From Pseudomonas sp. S30 (GTDB lineage: Bacteria > Pseudomonadota > Gammaproteobacteria > Pseudomonadales > Pseudomonadaceae), in contig NZ_JACVTO010000025.1 of assembly GCF_016518545.1 (NCBI RefSeq), forward strand, positions 1 through 64,000: a stretch of DNA of 64,000 nucleotides, written 5' to 3'. Both the position numbers and the translations under genes were made by a program. Of the stretch, positions 50,663 through 64,000 are shown in pieces (position 1 is the first letter of the stretch; each line of letters opens with the position of its first letter). Under the pieces are notes generated by a model that was not told the DNA's origin, made no database searches, and was given only the letters and a program-made list of their open reading frames with translations.

Positions 50663-51112
50663 TCAGGGGCGCGGTTTGCGCGCCCTGATCGGCACCGGCT
50701 GGGCCACCAGCACGATGCCTGAGAAGCCCAGCACCAGGAAGCAGAACATCTGCCAGCGCTCCGCGACGGAGATACCGTAGCGCAGGGTGTAGTACCCCAC
50801 GCAGGCGCCCAGGCCCAGTAGCAGCATCTGCCCGCGGAATTGTCGCCACCAGGCGGCCAACCCTTCCACTCGCCAGAGCACGGCGAGTTGAGTCAGCAGC
50901 CCCAGCAACGCCACGCCAATCAGCCAACGGTCGATCTGACCGGCGATGTCCTGCACCAGTAAGGGTGCCAGGCCACTGACCTTGAGCGCGGGAATCAATC
51001 CGACATGAAAGACCCACAGGCCGCCGACCCAGAACACCTGGGCCAGTTGCCAGAGGATTCCCTCCAGGGAAGGCGCTCGCTGGCGCCGGTCAGATGTGCT
51101 TGACTTCGACAA
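50663..51112 (-). CDS. DUF4149-family membrane protein, start uncertain
   Basis: This inner-membrane protein has about four hydrophobic segments (LWQLAQVFWVGGLWVFHVGL, LIGVALLGLLTQLAVLW, LLLGLGACVGYYTL and MFCFLVLGFSGIVLV). It matches the DUF4149 family, usually found after greA. No ATG, GTG or TTG lies between the greA stop and the conserved ILWQLAQ start. The nearest legal in-frame starts are TTG 51112 and GTG 51133 inside greA, and a GGAGG directly precedes an ATC codon. I list TTG 51112. Function is unknown. Confidence 0.72.
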   Translation of the reverse strand: MSKSSTSDRRQRAPSLEGILWQLAQVFWVGGLWVFHVGLIPALKVSGLAPLLVQDIAGQIDRWLIGVALLGLLTQLAVLWRVEGLAAWWRQFRGQMLLLGLGACVGYYTLRYGISVAERWQMFCFLVLGFSGIVLVAQPVPIRARKPRP

Positions 51113-51568
51113 TCTCGTACTCGACCGTACCACTGGGCGTCTTGACCACGACGGTATCACCTTCTTCCTTGCCGATGATGGCACGGGCGATGGGCGCGCT
51201 GCTCGACAGCTTGCCCTGCTTCACGTCGGCCTCGTCCTCACCGACGATCTGGTAGGACACCTCGTCATCGGTTTCGGTGTTGGCCAGTACCACGGTGGTG
51301 CCGAAGATCACCTTGCCCGTATGGGCAATGGTGGTGACGTCGATGACCACCGAATTCTGCAGACGCCCCTCGATGTCACGGATACGCGCCTCGACCATGC
51401 CCTGCTCTTCACGGGCAGCATGATACTCGGCGTTCTCCTTGAGATCGCCCAGTTCGCGCGCTTCGCCGATAGCCTGGCTGAGGCGCGGACGCTCGGTCTT
51501 GCTGAGAAAATGCAATTCGTCTTCCAGGGCGCGAGCGCCCTGAACGGTCATCGGGTACTTGGTCATGC

Positions 51569-51572
<4 letters not shown>
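51090..51572 (-). CDS. greA: Transcription elongation factor GreA
   Basis: This 160-residue factor enters the polymerase secondary channel and triggers transcript cleavage in arrested complexes. It has the N-terminal coiled coil with the acidic tip [17 protein letters not shown] and a C-terminal FKBP-like domain. ATG 51572 overlaps the carB stop by three bases and has AGGA eight bases upstream; ATG 51566 is the alternative. It is co-transcribed with carAB. Confidence 0.96.
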
Positions 51573-54790
<3,218 letters not shown>

Positions 54791-54896
54791 GGTTGTCACT
54801 CAAATCCGCGGGTCAGTCGGCAAGCCGTCTTGAACAATCTGGGTCAGGCGCTTCCGGACACGGCGCTCGCCGGTCCGGGGCCTCGATGCAGGATGC

Positions 54897-56033
54897 TCAG
54901 CGGCGCTTGGCCATGGCATCGATGAAACGATCGAACAGGGGCGCGACGTCGGTCGGGCCCGGGCTCGCTTCAGGGTGACCCTGGAAGCTGAACGCGCTCT
55001 TGTCGGTGCGCTCGATGCCTTGCAGGGTGCCGTCGAACAGCGACTTGTGGATGGCACGCACGTTACCAGGCAGCGTGGCCTCGTCGACGGCGAAGCCATG
55101 GTTCTGGCTGGTGATCATGACCACACCGGAGTCCAGGTCCTGCACGGGGTGGTTGGCACCGTGATGGCCGTGGCCCATCTTCAGGGTCTTGGCGCCGGAG
55201 GCCAGGGCCAGCAACTGGTGACCCAGGCAGATGCCGAACACCGGGATCTCGGTTTCGAGAATGTCCTTGATCGCCTGGATGGCATAGTCGCACGGCTCCG
55301 GATCACCGGGACCGTTGGACAGGAATACGCCATCGGGGTTGAGCGCCAGGACCTCGCTGGCCGGGGTCTGCGCCGGCACCACGGTCAGGCGGCAGCCACG
55401 GGCGACCAGCATGCGCAGTATGTTCAGCTTGACGCCGTAGTCGTAGGCCACGACGTGGTAGGGCAACTCGGAGGCTTCGAGGGTCGGATGGCTGTCGGTC
55501 TTCAGTTCCCAGACGCTCGAACGCCACTCGTAGCGCTCCTTGGTCGACACTTCCTTGGCCAGGTCCATGCCCTTGAGCCCGGGGAACTGGCGAGCTGCGG
55601 CGATGGCCGCCTCTTCGGTGACATCGTCACCGGCCAGGATGCAGCCGTTCTGGGCGCCCTTCTCGCGCAGGATGCGGGTCAGGCGACGGGTGTCGATGCC
55701 AGCGATGGCGACCACGCCGTTGGCCTTGAGGTAGTCCGGCAGCGACTGGGTGTTGCGCCAGTTGCTGGCCAGCAACGGCAGGTCGCGGATCACCAGGCCG
55801 GCCGACCAGACGCGATCGGACTCGGCATCTTCGGCGGTGGTGCCGGTGTTGCCGATGTGCGGATAGGTCAGCGTGACGATCTGTTGGGCGTAGGAAGGGT
55901 CTGTAAGGATTTCCTGGTAGCCGGTCATAGCGGTGTTGAACACCACCTCACCAACGGTTTGCCCGTCGGCCCCAATGGCCTCACCGCGAAAAATGCTGCC
56001 ATCAGCAAGGGCGAGTATGGCTGGCTTTGTCAA
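54897..56033 (-). CDS. carA: Carbamoyl-phosphate synthase small (glutaminase) subunit
   Basis: This 378-residue class I glutamine amidotransferase hydrolyses glutamine and passes ammonia to CarB. The nucleophile cysteine is in [12 protein letters not shown], and the histidine/glutamate pair in GHPEASPGP. The TTG start at 56033 has a near-perfect GGGAGG five to six bases upstream and gives the family length; ATG further upstream has no such site. A strong hairpin precedes it. Confidence 0.96.
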   Translation of the reverse strand: MTKPAILALADGSIFRGEAIGADGQTVGEVVFNTAMTGYQEILTDPSYAQQIVTLTYPHIGNTGTTAEDAESDRVWSAGLVIRDLPLLASNWRNTQSLPDYLKANGVVAIAGIDTRRLTRILREKGAQNGCILAGDDVTEEAAIAAARQFPGLKGMDLAKEVSTKERYEWRSSVWELKTDSHPTLEASELPYHVVAYDYGVKLNILRMLVARGCRLTVVPAQTPASEVLALNPDGVFLSNGPGDPEPCDYAIQAIKDILETEIPVFGICLGHQLLALASGAKTLKMGHGHHGANHPVQDLDSGVVMITSQNHGFAVDEATLPGNVRAIHKSLFDGTLQGIERTDKSAFSFQGHPEASPGPTDVAPLFDRFIDAMAKRR

Positions 56034-56078
56034 GAAGACCTCCCGTAAGTGACGCATGAAGGGGCGATCGCAGGTTGC

Positions 56079-56120
56079 AAAAAAGCGGAGTGCCGTATGG
56101 ATACGTCACCCCGCTTTTTA
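56079..56120 (-). promoter_or_regulatory. Terminator-like hairpin in the carA leader (possible attenuator)
   Basis: On the minus strand AAAAAGCGG and CCGCTTTTT enclose GTG/CAC and CGTAT/ATACG pairs with a two-base loop, a stem of about 19 positions with one mismatch and one G-T pair. The 3' arm ends in six T. It lies 46 bases before the carA start, between promoter and gene, as expected for transcriptional attenuation by pyrimidines or arginine. Confidence 0.7.
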
Positions 56121-56170
56121 TGTGCTGAATTCAATTCACTGCGCGCTTTTAGTGGATACACTAAAGCTGT

Positions 56171-56199
56171 AGTTTACAGAAAACCTGCTGCTGGGTCTA
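56171..56199 (-). promoter_or_regulatory. Candidate carAB promoter
   Basis: On the minus strand -35 TAGACC (56194-56199), 17 bases, then -10 TAAACT (56171-56176). It would give a leader of about 130 bases containing the hairpin. The rest of the 323-base gap (56200-56356) shows no gene or clear signal. Confidence 0.4.
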
Positions 56200-56356
56200 C
56201 CGCAATTGTGACGTACGTAGACAGTGGTGCGACCAGCAGGTTCCGCTCAGATCATCGAAGCCAGCCGTAACGCCTGACTCCCAGCCATGAATGCGGCGTG
56301 TACCGCTGCTGCCAGGGAGTGCTGGCGAGTGCTGCACGGACAACTCGCGCGCCGGA

Positions 56357-58298
<1,942 letters not shown>

Positions 58299-58413
58299 AG
58301 GTCACTCGCACTCTTGAGGGCTTTCGGCATCTGTGCACCGTGCCGTCAGCACCTGCCGCCACACGCCTGGCGCGCCCTGACAGATGCTGGAAATATTTCC
58401 CGTGTTCCAGACA

Positions 58414-58445
58414 CGCCAACGCGGGAGCAAGCCCCCGCGCGGCGA
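58414..58445. repeat. REP-like palindrome between dnaK and dnaJ
   Basis: GCGGGAGCAAGCCCCCGC with outer CGCC/GGCG arms resembles the REP palindromes common between pseudomonad genes. Its stem could stabilise the dnaK message. Confidence 0.6.
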
Positions 58446-58452
58446 CATCCTA

Positions 58453-58482
58453 CCAGTTCGACCGCAGAAACCGCCGAACTGG
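58453..58482 (-). repeat. Inverted repeat just after dnaK
   Basis: CCAGTTCG and CGAACTGG pair over eight bases, with further inner pairing, 18 bases after the dnaK stop. There is no T-run, so it is perhaps a partial stop or 3'-end protector. Confidence 0.5.
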
Positions 58483-58499
58483 CCGACAACATGCAGCAA

Positions 58500-60425
58500 T
58501 CAATGCTTGTTGTTGTCTTTCACTTCCTCGAACTCGGCGTCGACCACGTCGTCATGCTTGGCTTCAGGCTCGGCCTGCTGGGCACCGCCCTGAGGCTGCT
58601 CGGCCTGTTGCTCGGCGTACATCTTCTGAGCGACAGGCGCGGACACCTTGGACAGCTCCTCGACCTTGGCATCGATGGCCGCCTTGTCGTCGCCCTTGAC
58701 CGCGGCCTCCAGTGCGACCACTGCCGCCTCGATCGCCGCCTTCTCGTCGGCCGTCACCTTGTCGCCGGCATCGGCCACCATCTTGCGGGTCGAGTGAACC
58801 AGCGCATCGCCTTGGTTGCGCGCAGCGGCCAGCTCTTCGAACTTGCGGTCTTCCTCGGCATTGGCTTCGGCGTCACGCACCATGCGTTCGATTTCTTCGT
58901 CCGACAGGCCGGAGTTGGCCTTGATCACGATCGACTGCGACTTGCCGGTGGCCTTGTCTTTCGCGCTGACGTGCAGGATGCCGTTGGCGTCGATGTCGAA
59001 GGTCACTTCGATCTGTGGAACACCGCGCGGAGCTGGCGGGATGTCGGCCAGGTCGAACTTGCCCAGGGACTTGTTCTGGGTGGCTTGCTTGCGCTCGCCC
59101 TGCAGCACGTGGATGGTCACGGCAGCCTGGTTGTCATCGGCAGTGGAGAACACCTGCGACTTCTTGGTCGGGATGGTGGTGTTCTTCTCGATCAGCGGCG
59201 TCATCACGCCACCCATGGTTTCGATACCCAGGGTCAGCGGGCTGACGTCCAGCAGCAGCACGTCCTTGACGTCACCGGCCAGCACCGCGCCCTGGATGGC
59301 AGCGCCCATGGCGACAGCTTCGTCAGGGTTGACGTCCTTGCGCGCTTCCTTGCCGAAGAAGTCGGCCACGGCCTTCTGCACCATCGGCATGCGGGTCTGA
59401 CCGCCGACCAGGATCACGTCGTCGATCTTGCTGGCGTCGATACCGGCATCCTTGAGCGCGGTGCGGCAAGGCTCGATGGTGCGCTTGACCAGATCCTCGA
59501 CCAGCGACTCCAGCTTGGCACGGGAGATCTTCACGTTCAGGTGCTTGGGACCGGTGGCATCGGCCGTGATGTACGGCAGGTTGACGTCGGTCGACTGGGC
59601 CGAAGACAGCTCGATCTTGGCTTTTTCGGCAGCTTCCTTCAGACGCTGCAGGGCCAGAGGATCGTTCTTCAGGTCCATGCCGGACTCTTTCTTGAACTCG
59701 TCGACAAGGTAGTCGATCAGGCGCATGTCGAAGTCTTCGCCACCCAGGAAGGTGTCGCCGTTGGTAGCCAGTACTTCGAACTGGTGCTCACCGTCGACCT
59801 CGGCGATTTCGATCACCGAGACGTCGAAGGTGCCGCCGCCTAGGTCGTAGACGATGACGGTATGATCGCCCTTGGCCTTATCCATGCCGTAGGCCAGTGC
59901 GGCCGCGGTAGGCTCGTTGATGATGCGCTTGACGTCCAGACCGGCGATGCGACCGGCATCCTTGGTGGCCTGGCGCTGGCTGTCGTTGAAGTAGGCCGGC
60001 ACGGTGATGACCGCTTCGGTGACCGGCTCGCCGAGGTAGTCTTCGGCGGTCTTCTTCATCTTCTTCAGGACTTCGGCGCTGATCTGCGGCGGAGCCATTT
60101 CCTTGCCAGCCGCCTCGACCCAGGCGTCACCGTTGCCAGCCTTGACGATCTTGTAGGGCACCAGCTTGATGTCTTTCTGCACGACGTCTTCTTCGAAGCG
60201 GCGACCGATCAGGCGCTTCACGGCGAACAGGGTGTTGTGCGGGTTGGTGACGGCCTGGCGCTTGGCCGACTGGCCGACGAGGATCTCGCCGTCGTTGGCG
60301 TAGGCCACGATCGAAGGGGTGGTACGCGCACCTTCGGCGTTCTCGATGACCTTGACGTTACCGTTTTCCAGAATGGAGACGCAGGAGTTGGTGGTCCCCA
60401 GGTCGATACCGATGATCTTGCCCAT
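58500..60425 (-). CDS. dnaK: Chaperone DnaK (Hsp70)
   Basis: This 641-residue Hsp70 has an ATPase domain ([13 protein letters not shown], phosphate-2 [12 protein letters not shown], and Thr199-type residues), the linker [14 protein letters not shown], the peptide-binding domain and an acidic C-terminal lid ending in a [15 protein letters not shown]-type tail. It is downstream of grpE, and its own RpoH promoter overlaps the grpE stop. Confidence 0.98.
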   Translation of the reverse strand: MGKIIGIDLGTTNSCVSILENGNVKVIENAEGARTTPSIVAYANDGEILVGQSAKRQAVTNPHNTLFAVKRLIGRRFEEDVVQKDIKLVPYKIVKAGNGDAWVEAAGKEMAPPQISAEVLKKMKKTAEDYLGEPVTEAVITVPAYFNDSQRQATKDAGRIAGLDVKRIINEPTAAALAYGMDKAKGDHTVIVYDLGGGTFDVSVIEIAEVDGEHQFEVLATNGDTFLGGEDFDMRLIDYLVDEFKKESGMDLKNDPLALQRLKEAAEKAKIELSSAQSTDVNLPYITADATGPKHLNVKISRAKLESLVEDLVKRTIEPCRTALKDAGIDASKIDDVILVGGQTRMPMVQKAVADFFGKEARKDVNPDEAVAMGAAIQGAVLAGDVKDVLLLDVSPLTLGIETMGGVMTPLIEKNTTIPTKKSQVFSTADDNQAAVTIHVLQGERKQATQNKSLGKFDLADIPPAPRGVPQIEVTFDIDANGILHVSAKDKATGKSQSIVIKANSGLSDEEIERMVRDAEANAEEDRKFEELAAARNQGDALVHSTRKMVADAGDKVTADEKAAIEAAVVALEAAVKGDDKAAIDAKVEELSKVSAPVAQKMYAEQQAEQPQGGAQQAEPEAKHDDVVDAEFEEVKDNNKH

Positions 60426-60505
60426 GTTAACTCTCCCGAAACTTTGAATTAGTTAGCAGCGACTGCTGTTGGCCAACTGCGTAAATACTTGAAGGCTTGA
60501 CACCT

Positions 60506-60533
60506 AGATGGGGTTGCCTCGCGGAATTTCAAG
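60506..60533 (-). promoter_or_regulatory. RpoH (sigma-32) promoter of dnaK
   Basis: On the minus strand CTTGAAA (60527-60533), 13 bases, CCCCATCT (60506-60513): an almost exact sigma-32 consensus. It overlaps the last codons and stop of grpE. Confidence 0.88.
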
Positions 60534-61083
60534 CCTTTTCATCGATCGACGGCTGAGGCGCTGCCGGCGCCTTGCTGACCACGACCATCGCCGGGCGCAG
60601 CAGGCGGCCATTGAGCAGGTAGCCTTTCTGGAACACCTTGAGCACGCTGTTGGGCTCGACCGCGGCGCTCTCTTCCATGGCCATGGCCTGGTGGTGCTCG
60701 GCGTTGAAGGGCTCGCCGTGCGGGTCGACCGGCTCGAGGTTGTAGCGCTTGAGGGTGTCCTGGAACATCTTCAGGGTCAGCTCGATGCCTTCACGCATCG
60801 GCTTGATGGACTCGTCCTCGGCGCTGGACAGCTCCAGGCCGCGCTCCAGGCTGTCGATCACCGGCAGCAGGTCGGCGGCGAACTTTTCCAGGGCGAACTT
60901 GTGGGCCTTCTCGATATCCTGCTCGGCGCGTCGACGCACGTTCTGCAGGTCGGCGGCCACGCGCAGCGACTGGTCCTTGGCGGCGGCCAGCTGCTCCTCG
61001 AGCACCTGGACGCGGGCACCGAGGTCTTCGGAGCCGGCTTCTTCGGCGTTAAGGTTTTGTTCGTCCAGCTGTTCGTCTGCCAT
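60529..61083 (-). CDS. grpE: Nucleotide exchange factor GrpE
   Basis: This 184-residue factor releases ADP from DnaK. It has the long dimerising helix (about 25-85: [26 protein letters not shown], read in parts), and a C-terminal beta domain with [25 protein letters not shown] read in parts. ATG 61083 with GGAGGAG upstream gives the family length; the long upstream frame crosses the divergent recN promoter. Confidence 0.96.
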   Translation of the reverse strand: MADEQLDEQNLNAEEAGSEDLGARVQVLEEQLAAAKDQSLRVAADLQNVRRRAEQDIEKAHKFALEKFAADLLPVIDSLERGLELSSAEDESIKPMREGIELTLKMFQDTLKRYNLEPVDPHGEPFNAEHHQAMAMEESAAVEPNSVLKVFQKGYLLNGRLLRPAMVVVSKAPAAPQPSIDEKA

Positions 61084-61140
61084 CGGGGATCTCCTCCGCA
61101 TTTTCCGGTGTGCAGGCCATGCCTGCCTTGTCTGAGGGCT

Positions 61141-61170
61141 ATATGGGGCCGGAAAATTCAGCTTCAAGGG
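61141..61170 (-). promoter_or_regulatory. RpoH (sigma-32) promoter of grpE
   Basis: On the minus strand CCCTTGAA (61163-61170), 14 bases, CCCCATAT (61141-61148), a close match to the heat-shock consensus, about 58 bases before grpE. Confidence 0.88.
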
Positions 61171-61220
61171 GTGAAGGGCGCGACACTGCGCCGAACGGCG
61201 CTTGGCAGGCGAGAAAAAAG

Positions 61221-61240
61221 TACTGTATAAATAACCAGAC
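61221..61240 (+). promoter_or_regulatory. LexA (SOS) box of recN
   Basis: TACTGTATAAATAACCAGAC contains CTG-N10-CAG with an AT-rich centre, the LexA operator pattern. It lies 22 bases before the recN ATG and about 50 from the grpE heat-shock promoter. Confidence 0.82.
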
Positions 61241-61261
61241 ATGACCATCGGGAGTCGCCCC

Positions 61262-62935
61262 ATGCTGGTACACCTGTCCATACACAACTATGCGATCGTC
61301 GAGCACCTGGACCTGGAGCTGGCCCGGGGCATGTCGGTCATCACCGGCGAGACCGGCGCCGGCAAGTCGATCATGCTCGACGCGCTCGGCCTGGCCCTGG
61401 GCGATCGCGCAGACAGCGGCGTGGTGCGCCCCGGCGCGGACAAGGCCGACCTGCTCGCGACCTTCGATCTGGCGGACATACCCGAGGCCCGCACCTGGCT
61501 GGCCGAGCGCGACCTCGATCACGACGGCCCCTGCATCCTGCGGCGAGTGATCACAGCAGAAGGGCGCAGCCGCGGTTACATCAATGGCACGCCCTGCCCG
61601 CTCGGCGACCTGAAAGCGCTGGGCGAGCTGCTGATCGACATCCATAGCCAGCACGAACACCAGTCGCTGCTCAAGACCGACACCCACCGGCGCCTGGTCG
61701 ACGAGTACGCCGGCGCCGTGGACCTCGCGCGCCAGGTCCAATTGGCCGCCCAGCGCTGGCGTCAGACACGCCTGGAGCTGGAGCGCCTGTCCAATTCCAG
61801 CGACGAGCAGCGCGCGCGCCATCAACTGCTGAGCTATCAGCTCGAGGAACTGGACAACCTGGGCCTGGGCGAAAACGAGCTCGAGCAGTTGGAACAGGAG
61901 CACAAGAATCTGACCAATGCCGAAGCGCTGTTCGGGATCTGCCGGCAGGTCATCGACCAGTGCAGCGAGAGCGATTCGGGCAATGTGCTCAGCGCCCTCA
62001 CCGGCAGCCTCAATCGCCTGGGTGCGGTCAGCGATGCCCCCAAGGCCCTGGGCGAGGCCGTCAACCTGATCGCCAGCGCCCAGATCCAGATCGAGGAAGC
62101 GGTGGGCGAGCTCAATCGCTTTCTCGACAACTTCGACGCCGACCCCATGCGCCTGCAGGCATTGGAGGAACGACTCGACATCCTCTATACGCTGGCGCGC
62201 AAGCACCGCGTCCAGCCTGGCGAATTGCTCGAACTGCAACAGCGCCTGATGGAGGAGCTCGAAAGCCTCAATGCCAGCGACGAGTCGGTCGAACGCCTGG
62301 GCGAAGAACTGGCGGCTTACGCTCAGCATTATAAAGAGAAGGCCCTGGAGCTCAGTGGCCTGCGTCGTCAGGCAGCCGCTCAACTGGCGGGCGCGGTGGA
62401 GCAGGAAATCCAGCGCCTGGGCATGCCCGGCGGGCGCTTCAGCATCGAGCTGTCGCCGCTGGACACCGCCGAGCTCTCCCCCCACGGGCTCGAACAGGTG
62501 GAGCTGCTGGTCAGCGCCAACCCCGGGCAGCCACTCAAGGGCCTCGCCAAGGTCGCGTCCGGTGGCGAGCTTTCACGTATCAGCCTGGCGATCCAGGTCA
62601 TCACCGCGCAGACCTCGCGCATCCCGACGCTGGTGTTCGATGAAGTGGACGTGGGCATCGGCGGCCCGACCGCCGAGATCGTCGGCCAGTTGCTGCGCCG
62701 CCTCGGCGAGCGCGGACAAGTGCTCACCGTGACGCACCTGCCACAGGTTGCAGCCCAAGGGCATCATCACCTGTTCGTGCACAAGGTCCGTGACAGCGAA
62801 ACCACCCATACTGCCGTGGCCAACCTTGGCAAGCGTGAGCGGGTAGAGGAAGTGGCACGCATGCTCGGCGGCATAGACCTGACCAAGGAGTCGCTGGCCC
62901 ATGCCCGCAAGATGGTGGTCTCGGGCAAGGCCTGA
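61262..62935 (+). CDS. recN: DNA repair protein RecN
   Basis: This 557-residue SMC-like ATPase is induced by DNA damage and helps double-strand break repair. Walker A GETGAGKS lies near residue 30-37, long central coiled coils run from about 150 to 370, and the ABC-type signature [11 protein letters not shown] and Walker [14 protein letters not shown] are near the end. ATG 61262 (MLVHLSIHN) has CGGGAG seven bases upstream. Confidence 0.97.
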   Translation: MLVHLSIHNYAIVEHLDLELARGMSVITGETGAGKSIMLDALGLALGDRADSGVVRPGADKADLLATFDLADIPEARTWLAERDLDHDGPCILRRVITAEGRSRGYINGTPCPLGDLKALGELLIDIHSQHEHQSLLKTDTHRRLVDEYAGAVDLARQVQLAAQRWRQTRLELERLSNSSDEQRARHQLLSYQLEELDNLGLGENELEQLEQEHKNLTNAEALFGICRQVIDQCSESDSGNVLSALTGSLNRLGAVSDAPKALGEAVNLIASAQIQIEEAVGELNRFLDNFDADPMRLQALEERLDILYTLARKHRVQPGELLELQQRLMEELESLNASDESVERLGEELAAYAQHYKEKALELSGLRRQAAAQLAGAVEQEIQRLGMPGGRFSIELSPLDTAELSPHGLEQVELLVSANPGQPLKGLAKVASGGELSRISLAIQVITAQTSRIPTLVFDEVDVGIGGPTAEIVGQLLRRLGERGQVLTVTHLPQVAAQGHHHLFVHKVRDSETTHTAVANLGKRERVEEVARMLGGIDLTKESLAHARKMVVSGKA

Positions 62936-62980
62936 AACCCAAGGGGGCGCGGCGGCCGGGCTTCACTGGCCCACAGAACC

Positions 62981-63010
62981 GAAAAAGGCGACCTAGGGTC
63001 GCCTTTTTCG
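62981..63010. terminator. Bidirectional terminator between recN and fur
   Basis: CGAAAAAGGCGACC and GGTCGCCTTTTTCG form a long stem with a TAG-type loop, with T-runs on both strands. Confidence 0.93.
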
Positions 63011-63030
63011 TAGGTAACGAAAGAAAATCG

Positions 63031-63435
63031 TTACTTCTTCTTGCGTACGTACAGTACCAGGTTGTGGTCCACCAGTTCGTAGCCGTGCTCGGCCACGATT
63101 TCCCTCTGGCGACGCTCGATTTCGGCATCCATGAATTCGATGACTTCACCACTGTCCAGGTTGACCATGTGGTCGTGGTGACCGCCATCTGCCAGCTCGA
63201 AGACGGCGTGGCCGCCGTCGAAATTGTGGCGAACCACCAGGCCGGCGGCCTCGAACTGGGTCAGTACACGGTAGACGGTCGCCAGGCCGACATCCTCTCC
63301 GGCTTCCATCAGCGCCTTGTAGACGTCTTCGGCGCTCATGTGACGCTGCTCGGTCGAATCGAGCATCTGAAGGATCTTTACTCGAGGCAGTGTCACCTTG
63401 AGACCGGCTTTGCGCAATTCGCTATTTTCAACCAT
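63031..63435 (-). CDS. fur: Ferric uptake regulator Fur
   Basis: This 134-residue iron-sensing repressor has a winged-helix DNA-binding domain (about 1-83, GLKVTLPRVKILQML ... ATVYRVLTQF) and a metal-binding dimerisation domain with HHDHM and E/H ligands (GGHAVFELADGG). It contains no cysteine at all, so the CxxC structural zinc site of E. coli Fur is absent, as in other pseudomonad Fur proteins. It is the predicted repressor of prrF and hmuT in this window. Confidence 0.98.
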   Translation of the reverse strand: MVENSELRKAGLKVTLPRVKILQMLDSTEQRHMSAEDVYKALMEAGEDVGLATVYRVLTQFEAAGLVVRHNFDGGHAVFELADGGHHDHMVNLDSGEVIEFMDAEIERRQREIVAEHGYELVDHNLVLYVRKKK

Positions 63436-63459
63436 GGTCAGCTTTCTCGCCGATGCTGC

Positions 63460-63488
63460 TTCGCAGCTTCTCTTAATACGGGTATGAT
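63460..63488 (+). promoter_or_regulatory. Candidate promoter of omlA
   Basis: TTCGCA (63460-63465), 17 bases, TATGAT (63483-63488). It lies 45 bases before omlA in the shared fur-omlA intergenic region. Confidence 0.5.
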
Positions 63489-63532
63489 CGGGGTTTACGT
63501 TGTCCAGCCAAGATAGTGGAAGTCGCCCACCG

Positions 63533-64000
63533 ATGCAAAACACCAAGCTCTTGCTAAACAGCCTCACCCTTGTGGGACTGCTCGCACTCGCCGGTTGCTC
63601 GTTTCCCGGGGTTTACAAAATCGACATCCAGCAGGGCAATGTCGTCACGCAGGACATGATAGACCAATTGCGTCCGGGAATGACCCGACGGCAAGTGAGG
63701 TTTATCATGGGCAACCCGCTCCTGCAGGACACCTTCAATACCAATCGCTGGGACTATCTCTACAGTCTCCAGCCGGGCGGCGGCAAGCGTCAGCAGGAAC
63801 GCATGAGCGTGAACTTCAACGACAGCGACCAACTGGTGAGCCTGTCCGGCGACTTCATGCCAGGTGTTAGCCGCGATCAGGAAATCCTCGGTGGCAGCAC
63901 CGACACCACGGTCAGCCCGGAAAACCAACCGTCCGGTCAACCCGAAACGCCTGCCAAGCCTGGTTCTGCCGAAGAATCGATCCAGCGCGAGATCGACACC
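63533..64000 (+). CDS. bamE: Outer-membrane lipoprotein OmlA/BamE, 3' end cut by the window
   Basis: The visible 156 residues begin with a lipoprotein signal peptide ending in the lipobox LAGC (Cys22), then the BamE/SmpA fold: [32 protein letters not shown] and [15 protein letters not shown]. BamE is a component of the beta-barrel assembly machine. The C-terminal tail past residue 115 is longer than in E. coli and rich in Pro/Ser/Glu; the frame is still open at the window end. Divergence from fur is conserved in pseudomonads, where the gene is called omlA. Confidence 0.95.
   Translation, partial: MQNTKLLLNSLTLVGLLALAGCSFPGVYKIDIQQGNVVTQDMIDQLRPGMTRRQVRFIMGNPLLQDTFNTNRWDYLYSLQPGGGKRQQERMSVNFNDSDQLVSLSGDFMPGVSRDQEILGGSTDTTVSPENQPSGQPETPAKPGSAEESIQREIDT

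Noticed and set aside
56121-56160. Leader peptide for carA (GTG start near 56160)
   Set aside because: The frame has no Shine-Dalgarno sequence and no run of informative codons; only the hairpin is supported.

Overview
This window is a chromosomal core segment of a fluorescent pseudomonad. The high GC content, the protein sequences and several gene-order signatures point to the Pseudomonas putida group: cbrX-cbrA-cbrB-crcZ-pcnB-folK-panB-panC-pgi, secG-tRNA-Leu-tRNA-fMet-rimP-nusA-infB-rbfA-truB-rpsO-pnp, grpE-dnaK-dnaJ-dapB-carA-carB-greA, and divergent recN and fur. I see no insertion sequence, prophage, integron, CRISPR array, toxin-antitoxin pair or broken gene. It is housekeeping DNA with unusually rich regulatory RNA content.

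Layout. 1-6.5 kb: a stable-RNA-type promoter firing off the left edge, then (all minus) msrPQ, pssA and the branched-chain operon ilvI-ilvH-ilvC. 6.5-10 kb: a yqcC-like gene, a TPR lipoprotein and the peptidoglycan synthase mrcB (minus). 10-12.3 kb (plus): a two-domain kinase-like protein, a TfoX C-terminal-domain protein and the iron-responsive sRNA PrrF behind a Fur box. 12.4-15.2 kb: the hemin ABC transporter hmuTUV (minus) behind its own Fur box, with a divergent small Rieske protein. 15.5-19 kb: sfsA and an aminotransferase (minus), then dksA and gluQ (plus).

19-24.4 kb is the carbon-catabolite control locus: cbrX, the sensor kinase CbrA, the enhancer-binding regulator CbrB, and the Hfq/Crc-titrating sRNA CrcZ with a sigma-54 promoter and an upstream inverted repeat suited to CbrB. 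24.5-34 kb (plus): pcnB, folK, panB, panC, pgi, an MpaB-type protein and a large DUF748 protein; panD is not between panC and pgi. 34-50 kb (minus): a BON-domain protein, pnp, rpsO, truB, rbfA, infB, nusA, rimP, two tRNAs, secG, tpiA, glmM, folP, ftsH and rlmE. 50-61 kb: yhbY (plus), then DUF4149, greA, carB, carA, dapB, dnaJ, dnaK and grpE (minus). 61-64 kb: SOS-type recN (plus), fur (minus) and the start of omlA/bamE (plus, cut by the window end).

The regulatory themes connect. Fur is encoded at the right end, and Fur boxes lie before prrF and hmuT. CbrB activates CrcZ encoded just downstream of it. RpoH-type promoters precede grpE and dnaK, and a LexA box precedes recN. Less settled signals are a very strong hairpin in the carA leader, two mutually exclusive hairpins at the truB stop/rpsO junction, a hydrophobic small ORF before ilvI, and a DUF4149 gene with no canonical start in the expected place. 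I found no convincing new multi-gene system. The best unexplained leads are the RNA elements and the kinase fusion at 10.1-11.7 kb.
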